Source: Apricaphanius iberus
Lineage: Eukaryota; Chordata; Actinopteri; Cyprinodontiformes; Aphaniidae
Length of the DNA stretch: 64,000 nucleotides
Direction: 5' to 3'
NCBI GenBank assembly: GCA_028564705.1
Contig: JAPXFQ010000831.1
Location: forward strand, 2,976,001-3,040,000
Shown here: positions 34,446 to 46,095 of the stretch, one piece after another
Layout: each line of letters starts with the position of its first letter
Position numbering within the stretch: the first letter of the stretch is position 1
Notes under the pieces: generated by a model
Told to the model about the DNA's origin: nothing
The model's input: the letters and a program-made list of their open reading frames with translations, nothing else
Databases searched by the model: none
Program-made: the position numbers and the translations under genes

Positions 34446-34891
34446 AACAACACTTCTCTAGTAAATACAAAGTATAAAAGCTGTTGCGAACGTGAAGTAA
34501 AAACTTCTCAAAGCTGCTCCACTGGTAGAAAGAGACACTGTTGTGTCTAGGAGAAAATACTTTCAGAAATTAATCACTTTTATTAACCTCCCAAGTTTGT
34601 GTAATTAAGTTACAGTTGCTGTTCACTCAACACATCTTTTTTATAGTTGTAGGGTTTGAAGTTAAGGCATATGTGTTAAAGCTTTACTAAACATATTACA
34701 ATATTTGCTTGGGCTCATTATATCCCGTTTGCACTATTTTTCTCACTACAGTGCCTAGCTTCAGTACCAATATCCCTTAAACTAATCTAAATGTTGTTTT
34801 TCTCCTAAGATACAAACTAGTAGCAGTCATTTTATGCAACTTGTCTAACACCAAAAACATGAGGTAGTGGGTTTTACTCTAAATCCTATTA
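34446..34891. other. No recognised feature
   Basis: AT-rich sequence without a recognised feature. Confidence 0.3.
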
Positions 34892-35665
34892 ACAAAGTGC
34901 TTTGCTAAAGTATTAATACCCATTATTTCCATAGGATTTTTAACCATTATTTAGCTTGGCAGCCAATAGGCTCATGTTAACTCTGGAGAAGCAGCTGGTA
35001 TTCACAGTTCAGTGGGGAGAATCTGTTGACAAAACAGCTTTCAGTTAAACTCTCCAAGAAGAGTACTAAACCGATGCCACGTTTTATGGAGAGCCAGAAG
35101 TCCTGACTTCCACAAGTCATGCAGGGAAAACGGCAAATATCTGAAAGAGGACGCTCTGCTCAAATGGAACCAAAGTTGCAAAATGCAAAGCTGCATGTGG
35201 AGAGAAACTAACACTCCACATCAACTTAAATGCAGACCCTCCACAATGATATTTGGTACTGATAGCATCCTGTTACGGTGATGCTTTTCTTCATCAGGGG
35301 AAAGGATCCTGGTCAGAATTGATGAGAAGATGGAGGGAGTTTAATGTAGGACAATCTTCCCAGAAAAACTGTTAAAGGCTAAAGAAAACTTCGAAAGGAA
35401 GACCACCCTAATCATACACACAGAGAAACCAGAACAAAAATTTAGATCACATCATATATTTGAGCGGCCCAGTTGAGTCCAAATGTGAATCCAATTGAGA
35501 ATTTGTCTCAAGACATGAAAAATGATGTTTACAGACACTCTCCAACCATTGTAGCTTGGTTTGAGCTTGAGATGATCAAAAAAAGCATGAATCAGTTTCC
35601 TTTCACTTTTTCTTATAATACCCAAAAATGTACAAAGAGGTTTATAGTTGTCATATGACAACATG
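34892..35665 (+). pseudogene. Tc1-like element with left terminal repeat, 3' truncated
   Basis: The left end, after TA, reads ACAAAGTGCTTTGCTAAAG with TATTAATACCCATTATTTCC, the decayed form of the CAGTGCCTTGCAAAAGTATTC terminus of a fish Tc1 group. Coding blocks follow in order: GGGGAGAATCTGTTGACAAA, GGAGAGAAACTAACACTCC, GTGATGCTTTTCTTCATCAGG (the GCFSSAG block), AGATGGAGGGAG and TCCAATTGAGAATTTGTCTC. The last gives NVNPIENLSQDMKNDVYRHSP against SPDLNPIENLWQDLKxAVHRRSP. Stops and an internal deletion make it dead. The right terminal repeat is missing. Confidence 0.75.
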
Positions 35666-36045
35666 TTAAAGACATTCTCAATGGTGAAGCTCTACCAGCT
35701 TTTAGATTGGGAACTGGGCTACTCTTGCTCTATTATTTCCTCTTTTTGTTTCTCTCGCTTCTTCTGAGAGCATCTCCTTTGGTTTCTTTGGGGGATCTCC
35801 CATTGCTCCAGTCTTAAAACTGCAGGTCTGTTTACATCTGTTTGGTTAGCGGTTAGCATACTGCTGTAAAGTCAGTCGGTGCATCCAGGAGGCAACCCGG
35901 GAGAGAAAAGTTGCATGTGATTTTTTAAACATCGGGACCCTCCCATGCAGTGACACCTCTGACAATGAACATAATAAATGCTTGTGTGCCCCAAAAATGT
36001 TCCTAAAACATGTTTTTGAAGTGTAAAAGTGACTGTGTCATGGAC
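35666..36045. other. No recognised feature
   Basis: Short stretch without recognised content. Confidence 0.3.
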
Positions 36046-36600
36046 TTATTTTGCAAGACTCTGTGATGGTTGGAATGTTAAGAATAAAAAATACAAACTC
36101 ATGTGTTTCGAATGAGCCAGGTTGTTACACTGGAAGCAGATGGAAGGTGAGCTGTGCCAGTTTGTACCGTGCGAAAATGGGGCATTTGGATCAATGGCGT
36201 TTAACATTGCATTTGGGATTGTAAGCGAAAACGTGTTTACTGCTGTACTGTTCACACGCAGTCGTCTGAATGTCAGTAATGGTGTTTCTGGCTCCTTTCC
36301 TTGCCGCTGTGAATACATGTGTCATCTGAGGTTTCTGTCAGCAGCTGCTCATTATGTCAGCGAGCTGCATTACGCTGAACGGTGTGCAGCAGATATTTAC
36401 AGAAGCAATCTGGTCTCAGTAAACAGCACTGATAGGGTTTTGTGTCATGGCAAACATATAAATGAGCTCGAGTACATTCAAAATCTGTGGTTCCATCTGT
36501 GCAGCTACCAGATGAGAAGAAAGGTGAATTTTGGAGAACTGGCAGGTAATGCAAAACAATGCATTGATTTCAGCTATTAGTCTGGATTTTCCTCTTTCAA
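36046..36600. other. Candidate conserved non-coding element or unassigned frame
   Basis: A 152-codon plus frame (36122-36580) has no recognised domain, and long open frames overlap it on the minus strand (36046-36318, 36357-36554). Simultaneous openness in several frames and mixed composition, next to AT-rich DNA, fit a constrained non-coding sequence as well as a coding one. No start context, splice pair or family motif supports a gene. Confidence 0.3.
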
Positions 36601-37889
36601 TTATGTTGTTGTAGATTTTTCTTGACTCATAATGATCCGCCATTTTTCATATTGTTCAGAAAGAGGTGAGGGAGTTTTGAAAAACTCAACTTTAAGACAT
36701 GTGAGCAACATTGCCAGTACCAGCTCAGTGTTTCACAATCTGAGCATTCTAAGAAGCAAAAAGGTAGCACAGCCAGTTTCCCCAGCCAGTTCCAGCTCAA
36801 CTTGCAACATGATGCAACCAACATGTCATACCCAGATTGCCTGAGAGACAAAAAAGGAGAATCTAAATTGAGAACATCACAGGGCTTTCAGGAATAATAC
36901 TCTAAAAACCAATTTATGGTGATCAGTACAGAAATTATAGATCCATCTTGACATAACTTGACAGGAACTCCTTTTCATCTTCACTTTTTCTACATTGTGT
37001 CTCAACTGATGAAGCTACAATATGATCTAAATTGGTGACTTAATAGGAAAGAATGCAAAAAAGTGTAACATGGTATTGCACGAACATATTTTCTTCAAGA
37101 TAAAAATTTAATTGTTATGCTCTATAATTACTTTAAAAGTCCAAATATATATATATATATGAAGGGGAGAGCATTCTAGAGGATTCCCAAGGATCCAGAA
37201 TGCAAAAATGATGGATCATTATGAGGAAACACGCCAACGATCAGGCAAGAATGAAATTATATTAAACATACATTTTGCAGTGGATTTTTCTGTTTTGTTC
37301 CTCACAAACAAAACAAGCAAAGATCTCGTAAAACTTTGCAGAATCAAAACAATTTCCGTGATGTCTGAATGCTGCTGTTCACATATGTTGCGATCACAGC
37401 AAGGAACAGACTAAGATGTAATTTATTTTTTTGAAGCAAAGATTGATTAATGGTCCGATGTTGACACAAATAAAAAGCACATGGACATAACACAGCAGTC
37501 TGTTGCTAATGGTAACTAAAATCAGGGCTTACCCTCCAGGTGCACAATCCTTGGTAGTAAGATTCCAGATCTGGATCTCGATAACAAACCCTGATTGTGT
37601 CCATTTATATCCCTCCAGGCTTTTATGCGCTTTAAGCCAATATCCAGAGTAGGATGAGAAAAGTTGATCTGGAAATTAAATGTCAGGGTATCTCAGGTCC
37701 GGTAAAAGGTCCGCTCCAACAGTTTCTGAAGTTTTAAAAAGTATTCCAGGAGCATGGTAAGGATCAGGGATGTTTAATCTCTTTAATTTGCCAGTATACA
37801 CAGTAATATATTCCATTTTAAAAAGGGAAGTCTACTCAGACATAGTAAAAACCGACATTCATTCTGATTACATTCATGCCTGCCAGCAT
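36601..37889. other. No recognised feature
   Basis: No repeat or gene recognised in 1.3 kb; includes a short TA run at about 37146-37161. Confidence 0.35.
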
Positions 37890-38140
37890 GGCGCCTACGC
37901 TCTGAGAGTCACATGACGTCCAGAGCTCTATATAACTGCAGATGTCTTTGCAAATCAGTCAGAGGTTTGCGTTTTATCTCATTTGTTGCTGACCAGAAGT
38001 TATGGCTTTCATTCAAAACTTGCTTCCGTATTTTCACTTTACAATAAAGAACAGATTTCGGGGTCAACAGATTCTCCCTACTGAGTTGTGGATCTTTGCT
38101 GCTCCAAAAGTTATCATGTTTTTCTTCTGCTTCTTTTATT
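37890..38140 (+). promoter_or_regulatory. Promoter-like/LTR-like block: CRE, TATA and poly(A) signal
   Basis: CACATGACGTCC (about 37910) is a CRE-like site; TCTATATAACTGC (about 37927) is a good TATA box placed downstream of it. About 115 bp later ACAATAAAGAACAG (38041) is a poly(A) signal followed by a GGGTCAACAG stretch. This CRE-TATA-R-AATAAA order is what an LTR shows. No TG/CA ends or target duplication were fixed, so a decayed LTR or a host promoter are both possible. Confidence 0.35.
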
Positions 38141-39149
38141 AATCCTTTCATTGACTGGCCTGGTCAGTTTAAGTGGATGGCTATGTTTCTGGAGGTTTGC
38201 AGTTATACTGTATCCTTATTTTCAGATCATGTGTGCAACAGACCTCTGGGAGATGTTATTTTGTTTTATAGCCTAACCCTACTGTAAAATTCTCAAAACC
38301 TTCCCCTGAACTGTCTGCTGTTTTCGTTGGTCCTTATGCTGCTGGTTGTTCTCTAATGTTCTCTACAAAACCTCTGAGGCCAGAAAACGATACTGAGTTT
38401 AAATTACATAAATGGGGACTTTAGTTCCGAATAAGGTAAATTCAGGAAGAAATTGATTGCAATGGATTTAATTTACAGGTATCACAGTGAAGGGGCCTAA
38501 AATGAAATGAATTCTGCTATTTTTAGGATTAAAAAAAAAACAAAAAACTGAGCTATAGAAATAGTAACAAACAAACATGTTCCAAGAATGAAGGGGAATT
38601 ATATAAAGCCACAGTCAAGCTAAAGAGCTATTAGTTAAAAGCTAAGCTGAATTAGACAGTCTCAAGTGGACGATTCAGGCGATGTTCAGCCACCTCAATG
38701 CTCTCAAACTCTTAATAAGTGTGCAGAGGCTTCAGGTTCAAAGGAAAAATATTTAAGTTCTGTAGATTCATGAGGATAGGTGTAAGTTAACCAAGCACAT
38801 CTAATCCCCTCCCCTTCAGCTAGACATTGTTTCTGTACTCTGTTCTATGCGTTCAGCACCATTAAGTTCTGTCTTCTTTGCTTTACTCCAGAGCTGCTTT
38901 CTGAAAAAAGACAGCTGTGTGTGTTTAAGTCTTCTCATCTCTGTAGGTTTGGATACCACAGGGTTTTACTATAGACTAAAAGATGAGCTAAAGACAAAGT
39001 GTTGTCTTTATGGTTCTGAGGAGCACTGAGCTGATCTAATGAGCATCTTCAATGACTTTTTTATGCTTTAAAATGCATACATTACATAAATTACAGCTTG
39101 ACCAGCACTTAGCTTCAGCCATAATCACTAGATCTGCATCCACCTGTCA
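38141..39149. other. No recognised feature
   Basis: Short open frames only. Nothing recognised. Confidence 0.3.
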
Positions 39150-39663
39150 CATTACAACTAATCTCCAGAATCTTCATTAGCTGGCGTATCAAATATAAAA
39201 TAATCATCCTTGCTTATAAAGCCAGCCATAATATTGTCCCCCCATACCTCTCTGACCTCATTCACATTTCTCTGCCTACACATATCCTTAAATCCTTCAT
39301 GTTACTGTCCGCCCCGTGTGTCCCACTTCCACAGGAGGGAGAGCTTTTAGCTACTTTGCTCCTCAGCTATGGAATTCACTACCTTCAGGTCTTAGTAATT
39401 GTAGTTCCTTTGCAGATTTCAGATTAAAATTGAAAACACATCTGTTCAGATTATCCCACTCTGTTTAGTTGGATTTGCTCCATTGTCTTTAATCTTACTT
39501 TTGTAATTATGTATATTAGTGTATTACTGTAGTCTTGTGCTATTATTCGTGCATTTTGTTCTTTTATTAATTGTTTTATTAACTTGTGTTTGATCTTTGT
39601 GAGGTGACCTTGAGTGTCAGGAAAGTCACCTGGAAATAAAATGTATTCTTACCATAATAATAA
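39150..39663 (+). pseudogene. L2-like LINE C-terminal fragment with 3' tail
   Basis: Plus-strand translation gives ILAYKASHNIVPPYLSDLI, the counterpart of the LLAYKALHNLAPxYLSDLL block of L2-like LINEs, then frameshifted remnants of the LLSAPR and FKxxLKTHLF blocks (TTGAAAACACATCTGTTCAG). The 3' end (GAGGTGACCTTGAGTGTC, then AATAAAATGTATTC) is the standard L2 3' terminus. Frameshifts are present. A different subfamily from the copy at 33722-34445. Confidence 0.75.
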
Positions 39664-40019
39664 AATGTGGATGTTAGTTGCTGCATTAGGTTTTCAAGTG
39701 TAAGATTTGTCAGTCAAAAATAAATTAGAATGTAAGATTCTATTATTATGCTTAAAATATGTTGTATTGTGGTTAAATAAATCGTAGTGGTACAAACGCA
39801 TGTGAAATCTTACTTTTTGTAACATTGAGAGGTGTTGGACCACCACTTTGAGTTGTATGTATATACTGGTACATCTCAAAATATTTTAAACACTTTCTGT
39901 CACTCATTTCAGAAAGTAAAACTCATCTATAATATAGATTCGTTACACAGAGGAAAATATTATTTGGGAACATTAAGTATTTTTTATTGTAATTTTAATG
40001 ATTATTACTTACAGATAAC

Positions 40020-40240
40020 AAAAATTAGTCTCAGCCACCATATCGATGTGGGGCCCCATTAGCAATTGTAAATAGTCTGAAGATATGGGTCCTAAGTGGG
40101 TTTGCCCACAGTTTCCATGGTGGCCCGATACGTGTTTACCAATGTGGGGCTCAAGTGGTTTCTGAATGGGTTTCATGTGGGGCCCAACTTGACGAGTTGC
40201 AGAGGACCCTTGTAGGCTCCACATAGAATATCATGTGGGC
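40020..40240 (-). repeat. CCCACATG-rich repeat block, copy 1
   Basis: Several short units with a CCCACATGATATTC-, GGGCCCCACATGAAACC- and AGCCCCACATTGG-like core on the minus strand are spaced irregularly at about 30-60 bp. The same core motif, in the opposite orientation, forms a longer block at 44815-45185. The family is not recognised by name. Confidence 0.5.
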
Positions 40241-40848
40241 TAAAAAGATCGTACCAGTTTAGAGTTTATTAAAAATAAATTTGTACACATTCGCCCCAAA
40301 TGGGCAATTTATCAAAAGCATTGATTCTGAAAGATTGATTTTCAGGCAGAATGTCTAAGTAGATAGAAGAAAGCCTCCATTCTCCTTGTAATGAGTCGTG
40401 TAAATAGTAAAAATCGTGAAAAATAATGTTTTTAAAAGTAAAAAATCTTACCTTGGTCCTTTTGACGTAGATAAAAAAATTAGCAAGAAGACCACAAAAA
40501 TTAGTTGTATTTCAATGATTAAGAAAACTTGTTCTAAACATTTACCATGGGTGCTATAAATTTCATAATCTGTTCTTAATTGTTAACTAAACGTTTTTTT
40601 CCCCTTTCTTTTCAATGACAGATGGAAGTAAAAAAATAAAATAATACATTTGAGGTTTTGAGAGAAATGTTACATCCCACCCAGATGGTGGAAATTATGA
40701 TGGGGGGGCTCCCGGGGTGAATGAGAAAACTGTAGACATATATGGCCAAAAATAAAGAAATAATTTTTAATAAAAAAAAACTGTGGCAGGATCTTCTTGG
40801 AAAATACTAGAAGCACACAGATTAAACAGGAAACCATTCTCCGTGAAC
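40241..40848. other. No recognised feature
   Basis: AT-rich, with a G/C run (GGGGGGGCTCCCGGGG) at about 40700-40720; nothing recognised. Confidence 0.3.
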
Positions 40849-43282
40849 CATAGGCGTCATTTTAACCGGGGACGCCGTGGACATGTCCCCAGCAATATTT
40901 ATGATTGACAGGTTTGTCCCCACCAAGCCTGTTGTGAAAATTTTTACTGACCTAAAAGCCACTTCTGCTCCCAGCAAAGGTTCTGCATCAGTATCTAAGC
41001 TGAATATTTAGAATATTTTTACTCAATTCCAATTTCTTATGCAGTCATGTTTCTTTCTGCTCATATACAGTAGAGCTGAAGATCTTTGCCCGAACCCGAA
41101 CGGGCTTAATTTCTATCATTGTCAACGGTCTTGGATCGAGCTCGGGCTTTAACGGTCACCTGATCATCTCATTAGCGCAATAATTTATAACAAAGCGCTG
41201 CAGTGGGCCACAAACATTATTCTACCTGTCAAGATACTCCCGGCACAGCGCATGCATCATGATGTGAAAGACCCACTCCTCTCAGATCAAAACAGAAACA
41301 ACTGCTGCGCTGCGCTCTAACAGAAAATTCTGCAGTATAAATGCACTATTATCCCGAGTCTCACGTTGCAGAAGTCTCCTGCATTTATATAGCAGCTCCC
41401 TGATGCTAACAAGTCAGAAAAAATCTCCTGAAATCTAGAGCAAGTGGTCAAGAGCGCAGACAGACACGCACGCAGGCGAGACAGACTTTTACGTAACAGA
41501 AGCGGTTAAAGCTTCATATAGCTGCAGACTTTAAAAAGATTATAAATCAACATGCCTTGCAATTATTCGTATTCTTTTATCATTTTAAGCTTCAGATAAG
41601 CGACCTATTTATGATATGTCATGTTTTAAAAGACTGATAGTCAGCTACAGGGCGGAGTCCCGCAATGTCACTGGTACCCTGTATAACTACAGTTATACAG
41701 TTCCTTTGCTATAACACAGGTCCATCCTTTGCTGCTTCGCTGTTTGGTGGATTTTTTAATGGCACAATGTAAATGCTTTCTTTACAGCGCACTAACGCGC
41801 ATTGTTTTCTGCGTCCTAAATGATTGGAGGCAAGCATTAATCTCCTCCTGTCATATCTCCCGCGCCAAATTTATCATGTCTGGTTTTAATAAGCCTCTCA
41901 TCCAGAAGAAAAAAAAGACGCACAAAAAAACTTCCCATAATTATGTTCTACGCTCGGAAACGACACCTGGCTGCTCAGAAACTTTCAGTGGAGAAAGACG
42001 CACTGAGTGGCGCAACAGCAGAGAGACCGTACTGCGTATTAATACTTTTATTTTTTAATTCTACGAAGGTTTGAGTGTTAAAACTAGTGAGAAATGTGAT
42101 TAAATGTTCATGTATGTCTGGGAAAAGTTTTAAAAGGTGTGTGGTGAGGAGTTATACAGCCTTGTAATTGTAAAAAAAAGAAAAAAAAGATGATTACTTT
42201 GCAGATTTGTGGGTTATTTTTAGAACCCCCACAATAACTGAGGGACCATTGTAAATGGAATTTAATGGGTCTGGTTTATTTCCTACAGGTAAGTAGCAAG
42301 AAACAAAATATTCATGCATATTTTTGCTTGTTTAAGACTGCCAAAGATGATATGTTGACATACTGGATTTGTGTAGAGAGCATACCAGAATACTAGCCTA
42401 CTTTGCGCTGAAGCTTGCATCTGCATCCAGCTTCCAGAGAGAGAAACTTCTGCGAAGCAGCAACGGAGAACCAGGGAGTGGACAACATTTCCATCACAGT
42501 TAAAAAAATAAAAAATTAAAATAACTTGATCCATTATTTAAAGTGGATTATAATGCAGTGAATTATTAGTCTTTCATTATACTGCAGCTGAAATGTATAT
42601 TCAGAAATCACTGTGTAGAAACCCAACACTGTGTCCAGTCTGGCTTTACCTAGATTTTTCATTCCTGAATCGCTGGAAGCGCTGCATGGATAGCAACAGC
42701 ATCGCATAATCAGCGCGAAAAATTCCCTCCTGCTCCCAACCCCAAAACTCTTAAACAAAAACATAAGTTATGTCCGCTCGCGTTAGATAAACTTCGTCCC
42801 GGAGCCGTGAAATTCAATTTCGTTTTTTTTTCCACCTGAAACAACTTTATGCGGATCACTTGCAGGTAGCTGCCCTATTGCAGGACTGTCAGCTGTAAGT
42901 TCATTTGAAGTTTCTCCACACAGAACGATGTTGGGGTTGCAAAAGGAGCATGTTTTTTTGCTGTGCATTTTTCTGGTGCTACTACATATTATATCCAACA
43001 TTGTTCTTCATGCTACGGTGTGGATTTTAATAATTCTTCCCAACCGACAGCATAATGTTGGTGATGTTTAAAAAGGAAAACACTTAAACCTATTTGAACT
43101 TGTATTGATTTACTAAAGATGCGATTTTCACTACGTTTATAGGCTACTCTGCAATGAGATATGAAGCAGATGAATACTTAGAGGCTATATATATATTTAA
43201 TAAGTGTCCCCACCAATCCTCAAACCGCATTAAAATTAATAATTACGTCCCCAGCAATTTTACAAACAAACTGAAGCCCTTG
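40849..43282 (+). mobile_element. 2.4-kb hAT-like DNA transposon remnant
   Basis: The left end CATAGGCGTCATTTTAAC and the complemented right end CAAGGGCTTCAGTTTG form an imperfect terminal repeat. The 8-bp flanks CCGTGAAC (40841-40848) and CCCTGAGC (43283-43290) match at 6 of 8 positions, as hAT insertion would give. Subterminal GTCCCCAGCAAT and GTCCCCACCAA motifs occur at both ends in the same orientation. Inside is a GC-richer 5' region and a 60-codon frame from 41876 (MSGFNKPLIQKKKKTHKK), a basic N terminus of the kind seen in hAT transposases. No catalytic core is found, so it is a deleted or decayed copy. Further elements may be layered at 41055-41110. Confidence 0.5.
41876..42058 (+). 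pseudogene. Possible hAT transposase N-terminal fragment
   Basis: The frame starts ATCATGTCTGG and encodes a Lys-rich start followed by Ser/Thr/Glu-rich sequence, ending after 60 codons. It lies inside a hAT-like element downstream of a CpG-containing 5' region. No BED finger or DDE residue is seen. A chance frame is possible. Confidence 0.3.
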
Positions 43283-43420
43283 CCCTGAGCTGACTATAAC
43301 AGAGTAAAGGTAGGGCTCTCATATCAACCATTTTATATGAGTCGTTTGCTAGCAGATAGTTCGCTGTGTGCGCCTAATTTTTTGGTGAGTTTTCTGCCTC
43401 ATGAAGCGCTGAGGTGAAAA

Positions 43421-43790
43421 TCAAACAGGTTTGATATATTTTGCCTGGCGAGGCCAAAACAAGCCCCACCCCATATGGACACACAAGTATAATATGTTCA
43501 CAGTTAAACCCTTCTCCCCCCAATAATATCCCCATGTGTTGACACACTCCGGAGCAACATTGAAATTACAGTACATTAGAAAGTACACTGTCTGAGCACA
43601 GATCAACAGCAGCAGCTGAGGCAATGACCCAGGACGCTCAAAAGAGGTGGGGCAAGGACCCCGCCTCCACCCAAGCACTACCCAAAAAGCGCCCAGAAAG
43701 CCGCAGATGACCACCGCTCCCGATGCAGAGGGCTCCAACAGAGGAAACACTGGAACAATGTGTCTATTTATTTGTGTAAAATAACAGGAA
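43421..43790. repeat. Dispersed repeat, class unknown
   Basis: This GC-richer block (AAAAGAGGTGGGGCAAGGAC, CCCGCCTCCACCCAAGCACT, AAAAAGCGCCCAGAAAGCC) stands out from AT-rich flanks and resembles a segment I associate with dispersed fish repeats. The minus frame across it (124 codons) has no domain. Class and ends are not determined. Confidence 0.4.
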
Positions 43791-43809
43791 AACATGTTAA
43801 ATCCATAGG

Positions 43810-44190
43810 TAAATAAATGAATAAGTAAATAAATAAATAAAATAGATAGATATATGAGTAGACAAATAAATAAAATAAAATTAGCAGTCTAGATAAAAGA
43901 ATGAGTAGTAAATCACTAATCAATTAAAAATAAAACATTAAAGGCCGATCAATAGGCAATAAACAATCAGTTAAAAGCTATGCTAAAAAGGTGAGTCTTG
44001 TGCCTGCTCTTAAAAACATAAATGTTCTCTGTGGCCCTAAGGTCATCCGGCAGCCTGTCCCAGAGGTGAGTGCCAAAATACTGGAAGGACTCCTCACTGT
44101 GTGTATGTGTCCTGACTTATGGGATGATAAGGCGACGGCTTCCAGCATAAAATGCTCCAGGACACTGAAGACGCTGCTTGTTTTTCTGTG
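43810..44190 (-). mobile_element. LINE 3' untranslated fragment (L2-related)
   Basis: A TAAATAAATAAATAA-rich stretch (43810-43900) is followed by GGTGAGTCTTGTGCCTGCTC, TTCTCTGTGGCCCTAAGGTC and GGCAGCCTGTCCCAGAGGTG, then ACTGGAAGGACTCCTCACTG. On the minus strand this is a known 3' segment of fish LINE copies. No coding motif remains. Confidence 0.45.
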
Positions 44191-44814
44191 TTTTTTGTTT
44201 TGTTTTTTGGAATGGGCTCCAATTCGCCACAGGCTGGTGTTTGTACAGCAGACACAGTAATTTACCATTTTTAAGAAAAAATGATCACAACCCGGAGCTA
44301 ATGAACACACCGACTCTTGATAACAAAACTGCTGGAGCTGATAACTACAAAGTGAGAAAGCAGCACACAGCATATGACTCCCTTTTGTGACACAGGTCAA
44401 GCTTGTGAAACTTTTTAATTAACATATTTGCAGTTATGCATAGTGAAATTTAAAATAACCTCAAAAAACATTTCAAACACTAATTTTTGTACATTTTATT
44501 TGCATATTAGCAACTAAACCTGCAACCTGCAAAGTCACTTCTGAGTCTGAGCAAGTTCTTCTACTTTATTTTGGTGGTTTGCAAAAAACTATTTGGTGCA
44601 TTAAAACCAATCTGAAAGGTCTGACAAGCTCTGCAGGTTTCCCACAGATGCAAAACCCTAACTCAGCTACTGATTGGCACAAATGATCACTGCTGCACTT
44701 AACAGGGAGTGGGAGAGGAAAAAACCCACATGAAGAGAGCTGCATGTTACAGAAAAGAGTAGCAGAAAAAAATAGAGTGAAAGTCACATTAAACTTTGAC
44801 CTTCAAAATGTAAC

Positions 44815-45185
44815 AGGGCTCATATAGGCTGGCCATATGGGCCCCACATGTTGTTTTCCAGTTCCATACAATGCCCACTTACATTTTATATATGGCCCAT
44901 GTCCATGTTACCCATCTCCAGCCCAAACTCCACTGGCCCACATTTATAATTTACAGGGCTCATTTAGCAAACATAGTTTTTCCCATGTGGGGCCAGTATT
45001 AGAAAAATAAAGTGGGCGCTGTCAAATTTGCCAAGTTGATGCCTATGCCCACATGTCCACCATCACCCCAACCGGGCTCATATAGGCTGCCCAAATGGGC
45101 TTCACATAAGGGACCCCTGTAACTGAAACCAAATTTGCCCAGTTCAAGCCCATGCTCACTCAGTACCCACATAGCCCGTAGTAAG
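44815..45185 (+). repeat. CCCACATG-rich repeat block, copy 2
   Basis: Units beginning GGGCTCATATAGGCTG...CCATATGGGCCCCACATG (44817) recur as GGGCTCATATAGGCTGCCCA (45075), with a partial unit ACAGGGCTCATTTAGC between them (about 44955). Spacings are near 139 and 119 bp. CCCATGTGGGGCC and similar near-palindromes occur inside. The block abuts the nested Tc1 copy. Confidence 0.6.
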
Positions 45186-45293
45186 AGCAATAAAAATGTG
45201 ATTTAAAACATTAATAAACTATGCTAATTCCCATGAATTTAATACTTAGTTGTGGCTCCTTTTGCATGAAGTACTGCATCACTGTAGTGTGGC

Positions 45294-45951
45294 CCCACGT
45301 TGGTGTGGATGGTAATGAAGAAGCCAATATTTTGGCTTAACAGGTGCTGAAATCAGAAGAGATAAATATTCATGTCCCAATTAGTCGAGCAGAAGGCAAA
45401 TCGCTCATTAATTCAAAAATCTTACAACTGTGGCAGGAGTGTTAGGACATTAGTGACACCGAAAGACATTTGTACAATATCCAAAAGAACGTTGCATAAA
45501 AGAGAGTTGTTGAAGGTAACGGCAGACAAGAAACTGTTATGTCTGGATTGAGGATTGGCCACACGGGCCTAAACTATTCGCTTATGAGAAATGGGAAACA
45601 TCAGTCTGGCTTATGCAATTATTGTGGTCAACATGAAACTGTAAAACATGTTTTATTAGAGATTCATTATTATGCAGAACAGAGGAATAGACTTAGTTCA
45701 GCTGTAATAAAAGAGAAAAAAGTGCTATCATTTTGCACTCTTCTGGGAGAATTAAACAAAGTTATAAGGAAAGAGCTGTTATGATATCTGATAGCTACAG
45801 AGCTATATACTCACATTTAAAAGCATTGATTAAATAATTGTGAGTAGTAGCTTTTTCCTTTGAGTTTAAATTTCTCCACTCCAGTCCGGTAGGTGGTGGT
45901 AATGCCCCAACGCTGGTGCCCAACCGCCAATAAATCTAACAGAAGAAGAAG
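45294..45951 (+). pseudogene. RNase H-bearing LINE (I/Nimb-like), 5' truncated
   Basis: Plus-strand translation starts in the RNase H domain (HVGVDGNEEANILA, counterpart of HxGIxGNExADxLAK, with the catalytic Asp changed to Asn). It continues through MSGLRIGHTGLNYSLM and a zinc-knuckle-like GLCNYCGQHETVKHVLL, and ends with TGA at 45784. Three in-frame stops occur, but no frameshift. The 3' untranslated end reads GGTAGGTGGTGGTAATGC, CCAACCGCCAATAAATCTAAC and then AGAAGAAGAAG. It is flanked by TGTAGTGTGGC (45283-45293) and TGTAGTATGGC (45952-45962), an 11-bp target duplication with one change. Confidence 0.85.
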
Positions 45952-46095
45952 TGTAGTATGGCATGGAGGAGATCAACCTGCAATTCCGCTGGGTTGTTCA
46001 AGGAGGCCTGTTTGCTTTGATAACGACCTTCAGATCAGCTGCTTTGTTGGTGTCGCTCATCTTCCTCTTGACAACAGCCCACTAGTTCTATATGG

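Noticed and set aside
43421..43795. 124-codon minus-strand frame
   Set aside because: It covers a GC-rich dispersed repeat; no domain or start context.
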